Part shown: positions 37,968 to 46,100 of the stretch, in pieces | Position numbering within the stretch: position 1 is the first letter of the stretch | Layout: the number at the start of each line of letters is the position of its first letter | IMG/VR virus record: IMGVR_UViG_3300024252_000024 | Location: 1 to 47,948 of that record | Reading direction: 5' to 3' (one strand) | From: a virus | DNA: 47,948 bases | Position numbers and translations under genes: made by a program | The notes under the pieces: model-generated | Database searches by the model: none | The model's input: the letters and a program-made list of their open reading frames with translations, nothing else | Told to the model about the DNA's origin: nothing

Positions 37968-38569
37968 ATAAAATAGAGAAATTAGAAAGGGAAAGAACAG
38001 ACTTAAAGAACAAATATTATGAAGAAACAAAAGCAATAACTGAGAAAATAAAACATGCGCAGTGGGTAAAAAGAAAAGCATCTCTTGATGCGCGCGAAAA
38101 GAAAAAATTATTGGGGGTAAAAAGAGATGAGCAGATTAAAGAAGAATATGATAGGGGAGAAATTACACTTAAAAAACTAGGAGCTAAATATAATTTGTCT
38201 GGCTCAAGAGTTCGTTGCATCATACAAGCAGTTGAGCGACGACAGCGAGCTCAAAGAGTTTGGAAACAAAAACGCAAAGAGATAAGGGGGTTAAAAAAAG
38301 AGTTACAAGATGGTAATAATGATACAACTCCGTTCGGGAATCAACTTGTAACTTATGACATTTATTTTTTAAACATGAATGTTAGAACGTCGAATTGTCT
38401 TAAAGGGGTAGAGATTTATACTATTGGTAGCTTAATTCAAAAGAGCGAAAGGGAGTTATTGAGGGCACCTAACCTAGGTAGAAAGACTTTAAATGACATT
38501 AAGTATACATTGGATGATTGGGGACTTAAATTAAATACAAAAATTAATAGAGAGGAGATAGGACTATGA
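37964..38569 (+). CDS. HTH protein fused to an RNA polymerase alpha C-terminal-domain-like module
   Basis: 201 residues. Residues 1-50 basic coiled coil. Residues ~55-92 form a helix-turn-helix resembling sigma region 4: DEQIKEEYDRGEITLKKLG then YNLSGSRVRCIIQAVERR. Residues ~138-190 match RpoA-CTD closely: VRTSNCLKGVEIYTIGSLIQ and ELLRAPNLGRKTLNDIKYTL. The E. coli DNA-contact residues R265, N268, C269, G296 and K298 are all kept (here R141, N144, C145, G172, K174); S299 becomes T175 and E302 becomes D178. Suggests a transcription adaptor or decoy binding UP-like DNA. Ends REEIGL like the helicase. Confidence 0.8.
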   Translation: MNKIEKLERERTDLKNKYYEETKAITEKIKHAQWVKRKASLDAREKKKLLGVKRDEQIKEEYDRGEITLKKLGAKYNLSGSRVRCIIQAVERRQRAQRVWKQKRKEIRGLKKELQDGNNDTTPFGNQLVTYDIYFLNMNVRTSNCLKGVEIYTIGSLIQKSERELLRAPNLGRKTLNDIKYTLDDWGLKLNTKINREEIGL

Positions 38570-38970
38570 GTGGAGTAAAAGTAAATTCCTTAGTGAAAGC
38601 TTATTTGGCTATTAGATTAGAGCGAGATAAGTTAGCTAAGAAATATCAGCAAGAAGATAGCGAACTTAAAGATCAGATAAGTAGATTGGAGAGTGCCATG
38701 CTAGAAACTTGTGATGACATTGGTGCAGAAACATTACGCACCGAAAGCGGTACAATTATTAAAACCCTTAAAGAAAACTACATATGTGGGGATTGGGATA
38801 ACTTTAAAACTTATGTATTAGAAAACCAAGCTTTAGAGTTATTACAGCAACGCATTAGTCAGACAAACTTTAAGGAGTTTCTAAGTACACGAGAGGAGGA
38901 GGGACTCCCTCCTGGTATCAGTACGATGAGAGAGTTTAAAATAACTGTACGTAAACCAACTAGTAAATAA
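38566..38970 (+). CDS. Coiled-coil protein in the replication module
   Basis: 134 residues. N-terminal coiled coil (LAIRLERDKLAKKYQQEDSE, LKDQISRLESAMLETCDDIG), then a beta-hairpin-like LRTESGTIIKTLKENYICGD and a helical C-terminus. Upstream of the ssDNA-binding gene, ATGA-coupled to the alphaCTD gene. Phage proteins of this shape (Gam-like or unknown) often accompany recombination genes; function not established. Confidence 0.55.
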   Translation: MSGVKVNSLVKAYLAIRLERDKLAKKYQQEDSELKDQISRLESAMLETCDDIGAETLRTESGTIIKTLKENYICGDWDNFKTYVLENQALELLQQRISQTNFKEFLSTREEEGLPPGISTMREFKITVRKPTSK

Positions 38971-38981
38971 GGAGAATGACT

Positions 38982-39659
38982 ATGGCTCAACAGCCTGTAA
39001 CATTTACAACACCTCAAGGTGTTGCGCAATACCCTTGGTTATCTAAACCGGATACTAAATTTTCGGAAGAGGGCGACTATAAAGTAAATCTTATTATAGC
39101 CAAAGAAGAGGCATTACCTGCGTTAAAATTAATTAATCAAGTGTATGCTGAGAACTATGAAAAAGAAGTTAAGAAAGCGAAGGGGGCTGAAATTAAGAAA
39201 GCACCCCCTCCATTTTCCGAAGAGCTTGATGATGCTGGTCAACCTACTGGTAACATCATACTTAAGTTTAAATCAAAAGCAGCGTACAAGCCAGCTATCT
39301 TTGATGCTAAGGGTATCCCTATGATAGACAGTAATATTTGGGGTGGCTCGGAGTTAAAAGTAAATGGTTCAGTTGCCGCATACTACACCCCTTTGATTGG
39401 CGCCGGAGTCGCTTTAAGACTTAGAGCCGTTCAAGTTATTCAGTACGTTGAGGGTGGCTCAGGTAGCGCTGATCGTTTTGGCTTTGAGGTTGTTGCCGGC
39501 TATGAACATAAAGCGGTAGAAACTTTTGAAGAGGTGACAGCTACAGAAGAAGCGCCTGTCGTTAAAGAAGACGAGCCAGTAGTTAGATCTGACGGTAAGA
39601 TACCGCCGAAACCCGCTGACGATTTGTCAGACATTCTTAAACAGTTTGCAGAGGAATAA
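38982..39659 (+). CDS. Single-stranded DNA-binding protein, gp2.5/DUF2815-like
   Basis: 225 residues from ATG at 38982, 7 bases after AAGGAG; an ATG at 38976 is too close to it. Pattern: TPQGVAQYPWLSKPDTKF, KVNLIIAKEEALPALK, IILKFKSKAAYKPAIFDAKG, and GAGVALRLRAVQVIQYVEG, which suits an OB-fold gp2.5/DUF2815 protein. The C-terminus is acidic and flexible, ending DDLSDILKQFAEE, as in T7 gp2.5, where the tail recruits partners. Acts at the replication fork. Confidence 0.85.
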   Translation: MAQQPVTFTTPQGVAQYPWLSKPDTKFSEEGDYKVNLIIAKEEALPALKLINQVYAENYEKEVKKAKGAEIKKAPPPFSEELDDAGQPTGNIILKFKSKAAYKPAIFDAKGIPMIDSNIWGGSELKVNGSVAAYYTPLIGAGVALRLRAVQVIQYVEGGSGSADRFGFEVVAGYEHKAVETFEEVTATEEAPVVKEDEPVVRSDGKIPPKPADDLSDILKQFAEE

Positions 39660-39661
39660 CT

Positions 39662-40003
39662 ATGCCAAAAAAATATAGCCCAGAGTTTTTAATAGAGCTT
39701 AATACTTTTGACAAAGATAGACCCGGAGTTCAGTTAGCGAAGGCCTGTGTAAATGCAGACCTTCCTATCACTGAAGTCGCTAAAGTTTTTGAGGTGTCTC
39801 GGATGACTATTCATAGTTGGTTCCGAGGATCTCCTATTAGAGATAAGAACTGTATTAAAATTAAAAAATTTTTAAAAGCACTTAATGAAGCGTGGGACGA
39901 TCAGTTTGAGAATCATACAGATACTCTACCGTTGTCGCATTTAAAATTAGCTAAAGAATTTTTGAATACTAAAATAGTCCCTAAATTAGGGGTTGAAGAT
40001 TAA
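39662..40003 (+). CDS. Helix-turn-helix protein
   Basis: 113 residues. HTH at ~36-55: PITEVAKVFEVSRMTIHSWF, followed by a basic C-terminal helix. Adjacent to the ssDNA-binding gene and the PrimPol gene; a replication or regulation role is plausible. Three bases separate it from the ssDNA-binding protein stop. Confidence 0.65.
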   Translation: MPKKYSPEFLIELNTFDKDRPGVQLAKACVNADLPITEVAKVFEVSRMTIHSWFRGSPIRDKNCIKIKKFLKALNEAWDDQFENHTDTLPLSHLKLAKEFLNTKIVPKLGVED

Positions 40004-40070
40004 TCCGATAAGAGTAGAATAGATAACGCTCCGAAGGTTTTAAAAAACCGCACATTAGTGTGGGGGCGTC

Positions 40071-42926
40071 TTGTCGACTAAAAAAGTAAAGGCAAATATG
40101 TTAAACGAATTTTATAGCAAAGCATTACCCGATGAAGGTATTTATTGCATAGCTTATAATAAACCAAACACAAAACTTTTTAATCAAGCATTCGCACAAA
40201 CTCTAGATGAAGCCGTCAATTTAATAGACAAGTACAAAGAACACCACAATACTTTTATTGCTATGGGCACTTTTGAAACTCAAAAGCGTGAAGCGGCTCG
40301 TACTAAATTTATTAAATCTTTTTATCTTGATTTAGATGTAGGTGAGAATAAAGAATACGCATCTCAAAAAGAAGCACTACTAGCGCTAGGTGATTTTATT
40401 GAGAAGACCCAGTTACCCATGCCTGCTATTGTAAATAGTGGTAATGGCATTCACGTGTATTGGTTTTTAAAACATCAGATTACAGGGGAAGAATGGAAAC
40501 CTTTAGCTGAAAGACTTAAAAAGTTTTGTATGAGTATGGGATTAAAGATTGATCCTTCTGTAACTGCAGACTCAGCGCGCATCTTAAGATGCCCTGACAC
40601 AAACAATTATAAATCAGAACCTCCCAGACCTACCTTGATACTAAAGGATGCACCTGTATACGAACTCAAACGTATTATGAGTTGCATTGAGAGTAAAGAA
40701 GTTTCGCTTGAAGAGCTAGTGACACATCAGAGTTTTACTGAAGAAGAAAAGAAACTAAAGTATGGGAATATTGAAAACAAGTTTGAGGTGTTATTAAAAA
40801 ACAGCGTTAAAGAAAATGATCAAGGATGTGCTCAAGTAAAATACTATATTGATAATGTTAAGAGCACACCCGAACCTGTGTGGTGGCGAGTTATATCACT
40901 TATTCAAAACTCTGTAGACCGAGACAAATGGGTTCATATATTATCCAAAGATCATCCGGGATACTCCTATGAAGAGACAGAAGAAAAATCTTTATCCACT
41001 CAAGGTAAACCTCACACATGTGCAGACATAGATAATAACAACCCTGGCATTTGTACGAAGTGTCCTCATTGGAAGAAGATTTCTACTCCATTGCAGTTAT
41101 GTAAGGTGCCCATCAAAGCAGAGGTGGTTGAGGCAGCTGCAATAGAGGGTGAGGTTATTACAATACCTAAAAAAGAGAAAAACAGATTACCTCAAACTTT
41201 AGACGATAAAGGCTATTGGATAGGGAAAAATCATGGAGGGGTATACAGGACTGTTACAGTACACGATAAAAAAGGAGGGGCGTCTTTTGAGGATCAGATA
41301 CTAATATACGACTATGAAATGCTTGTAGTCAAACATTTAAAAAGCTCTATAGATAAAAACTGTTTACTCGTTAATGTGTACCACCCGCATGATGGGCTAT
41401 TAGAATTTATTTTGCCCATGAAGACAGTATACGACCCTACAGAGCTAAGAAAAATATTAACAAGTCAGGGAATTTATTATCAATCTAAACAACAAGAGGA
41501 TTACATTATGAAATATTTTATAGATTACGCAACAGATATGCAACGCAAGGGTAAGCTTGACACCATGTATGATCAGATGGGTTGGAATCAAGACAAGAGT
41601 TCGTTTGTTTTAGGGAGAAAGGAATTAAGAAGGGATGGTACGGAGAAAGACACCCCTATTTCTAACCTGGCTCAAACTATTGCCCCCTTCTTAACGCAGA
41701 GCGGCACCTATGCAAACTGGCGAGCTGCGGCACAAAAGCTTAATCAACATGGATTAGAGATGCATATGTTTACTATGCTGTGTGGTTTTGGTTCTATCTT
41801 AATGGAGTTTTCTTCTACTGCGGGGGTTGCTATTTCTTTGACAGGAGAATCAGGTTCAGCTAAAACAGGCGCATTGAAAGCGGCGACTAGTATATGGGGA
41901 GAACCGGAAAATGTATATGCCACGACTACTACCCCATTAGCTTTACAACAAAGATTTTTGACACTGCACAGCTTACCTGTAGGGTGGGATGAAGTAGGCA
42001 ATAGGAGCGCATATCATATTTCTGATTTTGTTTTAGGCGTATCTTCAGGAAAAGCAAAGCTTAGGATGCAAGCATCAACTAACCAAGAACGTAACGTAGA
42101 AGCACCTGCATCTGTGATAGCAATACTAACCTCTAATCACTCATTGATTGATAAATTAAAACAGCTTAGGGCTAACCCTAATGGAGAGGCGGCTAGGTTG
42201 ATTGAATTTACAGTCCGAAAACCTAAAGCATTTATGGATGATGCCCGTATTGGAAAAGAAATCTTTGATGTATTTAACTCTGACTATGGGTGGGCCGGTC
42301 CTGATTTTGTAAAAGCAGTTTATGCTTTTGGCGATACACCTAAGATTAAAGCTAATCTTGCTAAATGGGAACAACGTTTTGTAGAAGATTTTGGTAATGA
42401 TACTGCATATCGTTTTTATGAAAATTTAGTAGCCGTGACTATGACTGCAGGAGAGATTGTAAATGAGGCTAATATTTTAACAATAGATGTTGAAAGAATT
42501 TATAAATTTATTATTGGTGAGATGATTACTATCAGGGATGAAGTAGTTAAAATTAATGATCAAGATTATGAGGATATTTTAGATACTTATATGAATACTA
42601 ATCTAGATAAGCAACTTGTATTTAGAGATGGTAAGATGGAGTCGGCCCCTGATAGACAACTTACTATTCGTATAGACCACGATAAAAACTTTATTTACTT
42701 ATCTAAACGAGACTTTGATCAGCATTTAGCTGAGCTTACTATAAGTACTAAAGAGTTTGTCTACCAAATGAAACAGTTAGGAGTAGATATTGAGGCGGGC
42801 TCGGGTGTAAAACAACGCATGACGGCCGGATGGCAAGACGTTTCTAAAGCAGCTACGTCAGTGTATAAAATTGCAATAAGTACATTAGGTGCAAAAGTTG
42901 AGATAAAAAATGCGGCTACACAATGA
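40071..42926 (+). CDS. PrimPol - DUF927 helicase fusion (replicative primase-helicase)
   Basis: 951 residues from TTG at 40071, or 942 from ATG at 40098 which has AAAGG 5 bases upstream. N-terminal AEP primase: YLDLDVG (D87, D89), NSGNGIHVYW (122-131), DSARILRCPDTNNYK (167-181). A Cys cluster HTCADIDNNNPGICTKC (~316-332) looks like a zinc knuckle. C-terminal DUF927/ATPase: QMGWNQDKSSFVLG, then LTGESGSAKTGALKAA (~588-603, Walker A-like), WDEVGNR (~644) and LTSNHSLID (~687). One chain primes and unwinds DNA. Confidence 0.9.
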   Translation: MSTKKVKANMLNEFYSKALPDEGIYCIAYNKPNTKLFNQAFAQTLDEAVNLIDKYKEHHNTFIAMGTFETQKREAARTKFIKSFYLDLDVGENKEYASQKEALLALGDFIEKTQLPMPAIVNSGNGIHVYWFLKHQITGEEWKPLAERLKKFCMSMGLKIDPSVTADSARILRCPDTNNYKSEPPRPTLILKDAPVYELKRIMSCIESKEVSLEELVTHQSFTEEEKKLKYGNIENKFEVLLKNSVKENDQGCAQVKYYIDNVKSTPEPVWWRVISLIQNSVDRDKWVHILSKDHPGYSYEETEEKSLSTQGKPHTCADIDNNNPGICTKCPHWKKISTPLQLCKVPIKAEVVEAAAIEGEVITIPKKEKNRLPQTLDDKGYWIGKNHGGVYRTVTVHDKKGGASFEDQILIYDYEMLVVKHLKSSIDKNCLLVNVYHPHDGLLEFILPMKTVYDPTELRKILTSQGIYYQSKQQEDYIMKYFIDYATDMQRKGKLDTMYDQMGWNQDKSSFVLGRKELRRDGTEKDTPISNLAQTIAPFLTQSGTYANWRAAAQKLNQHGLEMHMFTMLCGFGSILMEFSSTAGVAISLTGESGSAKTGALKAATSIWGEPENVYATTTTPLALQQRFLTLHSLPVGWDEVGNRSAYHISDFVLGVSSGKAKLRMQASTNQERNVEAPASVIAILTSNHSLIDKLKQLRANPNGEAARLIEFTVRKPKAFMDDARIGKEIFDVFNSDYGWAGPDFVKAVYAFGDTPKIKANLAKWEQRFVEDFGNDTAYRFYENLVAVTMTAGEIVNEANILTIDVERIYKFIIGEMITIRDEVVKINDQDYEDILDTYMNTNLDKQLVFRDGKMESAPDRQLTIRIDHDKNFIYLSKRDFDQHLAELTISTKEFVYQMKQLGVDIEAGSGVKQRMTAGWQDVSKAATSVYKIAISTLGAKVEIKNAATQ

Positions 42927-43110
42927 TCCTGAATGGGTGTTGCCGTTTTCATCTATGGAACCAGGGGATAGTTTTTTTATTCCCACAGTAAAAGCGCCGG
43001 ATCTTTTGTATGCGATTGAAAGTGGGGCTAAAAGAGCAAAGGTAAGAGTAAAATCGTTAGTAGTAGTAGAGGGAGACTTGATGGGGGTTAGAACGTGGAT
43101 GCTTAGCTAG
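42910..43110 (+). CDS. Small conserved protein at the end of the early arm
   Basis: 66 residues: MRLHNDPEWVLPFSSMEPGD, then SFFIPTVKAPDLLYAIESG and AKRAKVRVKSLVVVEGD. Small beta-alpha-beta layout of a type often found in phages near primase genes. Its stop TAG overlaps the stop of the opposing giant gene as CTAG. Confidence 0.6.
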   Translation: MRLHNDPEWVLPFSSMEPGDSFFIPTVKAPDLLYAIESGAKRAKVRVKSLVVVEGDLMGVRTWMLS

Positions 43111-46100
43111 CTACCCATGTCTTTCCGAATTACTTTTTCAATTCTTTTGCCAAGAGTGATACCACCAACGCTATTATTCAATGAGTCTTCTGTAGTTTTA
43201 TAAGAACGTTTTAGAGAAGATCCGGTAATAGGGTTCGCGCTCCCTATGGTGCTTCTATTGAAATCATTTATCTTACTTTGCACTTCTCTCATCATATCAA
43301 AGTCGCCGTTCTTGCGGGCTAAATAAGCTGCTTTTAAAAGACCAGAACGTCTAGCATTAAAGTTTTTCTCTGCTTGTTTCATTGATTGATTACGCGCATA
43401 CTGTAAAGAGAGGTCTTCATTAGTAAACCCGAAGATTTGTAAGAATCCATCAAGTGGATTTAGCGGAGTTATTTCAGCACCTTTTCTGTTCACTGCTCCT
43501 TCGGTAGCATACCTTATGGCTTTCATAGGGTTACGTGCAAAGGCCGGTAGAGTCTGTTCTATGCCGCGATATATATTACCCCGTGCCATATCCTGTAATC
43601 CTCGATTAACGCTTAGACCATAAGAGAAGGAAGGTCCTAAACCTTGTTCTAATACATACGGCATAAGTCCAACTTCAGATATACGACGTGGATCTTCTCG
43701 CCAAATTAAGTTAGCAAACCCAGTACGCGATGCAATATCCACATTAAGTAGTTTATTAAGTGGGCCCCGGTATCCTATGTCTCCAAATATTTCTCGTGTA
43801 GATTCTTCAAAATCAAAAGGCTCATCTTCATCACCAAACATCGCATACATCATTTCTGCTAACGCTTGAGTAAATCCGTATAACGGTACCCCCTGTAATC
43901 CTGCAAAAGTAAACGAAGCACCGTAGATACCTAGTATTTGTTTTCTCGCTATGTTTCTTACTTCTTTAGATTCCCCTCGATAAGCATCGTTAAACGCTTT
44001 AAATAGTAAATGCAGCATTGCATGACCGTAACGTTTAAAGGTGAACATTACTTTACCAAAATCTTGTTGAAAGAATTTAGGGCCTATTTCAGGAAGCGCA
44101 GTACCATGTGACCTACGAGTAAACTCTCGTGATTTTTCTTCAGCCACTTCAAAGGAATCACCTTTCTCTTTAGCCGCTAAATACCCAGCGATGTAAGTTA
44201 CTTCTCGGTTCATTCGTTCTGTATTTTGAAACATCCAACCCATTAATGCATCAAACTTAGCTTTAGTACCCACAAAGTCTTTAGCATTTGTCTTACGCAT
44301 TTCAGTAAGTTCATATCCTACACCCCTACGAAACACACTATTATCTATTCCGGTTTTGTAAAGCTGTTGTAAGTCTTCTGGTAAATCTGTTCGTAGTTTA
44401 CCGTCTTTCATTCCAAAAGATTGATCTGGTAAAAAACCTCGGTTACTATCTTTGCCACCACCAAAGTAATAACTAAAAGCTTGCCCCATTACTCTATTAG
44501 CTGTACCAAACCCATACTCTGCAACAAGTGTTGGGTAGACAATAATAGCTAACTGAGTGGCGTTAACCAATGCAGAAGACACATTACCAGCAATAGAAGT
44601 AAGATAACTTAAGTAAGCAAACCTAGAAGATATTGGGCCGGCTACAGGGTTATGAAAAAAACTTTTAGAGTCTTCAAGTCTTTCCACAACTGAACTAAGC
44701 GAAGTTTGTAAGGAAGCGTCTTTGGGATTGGTGGGATCTAAATCTGCTTGCATCGTAGCGTTCTCAGTACCAACGTCTTTTATATTTTCATTAATCTCTG
44801 GAATATATTTTAGGTTAGCAACTTGAGTTGCCATACGTGCACCTAGATCGATAAAGCCACCTACTACGTCTTCTATGTAACCCCCTGTACCAATTCTTTG
44901 GCGTGACTGTTGCTTAATTGATTGAGACGGAAGAGCATCTAAAAATAACCCAGCCACTTCTTTAATCACAGCCTCGTCTACTACAGGTTTTCCCTCTTCA
45001 TCTGTTTTTTGTAAAATGCTTGTTACTTCCTGCATTATGCCAACAGCCCCTTCACCACTTACTCTAAATGATTTATTCTCAGGATCTATTTCTGCTTTTA
45101 GTACAGTAATCCCGTCAGCGCTTTCTTGTCGAATAGCCGCTTCTACATACGCCGCTTTAGTTTCATACCTTGAAGTTTGAACTAAAGGTTGATACCTCTT
45201 AAACTCTTGTGCTTTTCTAAATGCTTTTTGATCCTTAGACTCATCAGAGTTTTCTATTTGCTCCATGATTTCATTGTGTTCAGCTAAATCTTTCTCTGAG
45301 ACGTAAGATAAAACATAATCCCCACGTCGTCTAAACGGATGATAAAACTTTAATCTGTTTTCAGTAAATTCTTTTACTACTCTTTCCACTACTTCTTGAG
45401 CAGTCTCATCTTTTTGAACAGCTTTTTCTGCCGCAGTTTTGTATGCGTCTAACAAGTTGTTGCCGTATTGCTCGAACTTTTCAGTGTATGCTATAGATAA
45501 TGCTTGAAGCTCTGGTGGTAAATTAAAAAACTTTATTACGTCAGGATCAGTAAAATTAGCTTGATCTCTTGGGTCAATATCTCGTTCTGAAAGTTTGTAA
45601 GTCGTTTGCTCCCAAGTTTTTAACTGCCCATCTGTATACTTTCTACTTGTTGTTTTATCTGTCAGAACAACTTGCCCGTTATCATCTATTTTAACTTGTC
45701 CAGTTTTTTCGTCGTAGTCAATAAGTCGTCGTTCTTTTCCTTGAATAACATCCATACCTAAATTACCTAAGACATCTACTTCTGCACGTGTGGTCTCTAC
45801 TTCTGCCGCACGGCGTTCTAACGTGTTCATAAGTTTTTTAATGCTTGGTAAATACTTATCATACAAATCAACCATAGCTTGTAGACCTAACATACCGGTC
45901 CAGGCTTTTTTAATCCATGTAGGTAATTCTAAAACTTTTTGCCAAACACCATCTATGTAATCTTTTGTAGGAAGAGGTAGTTTCTGTTGCAAGTCACCTG
46001 CATATTTAAACAACGCATTGTCTTGTGTAGGGTTAACTCCACCTGGAGGATTCTCTTTAGAGAACTGAATGTTTTTATTATCTACTCTTGATTCTTGAGT

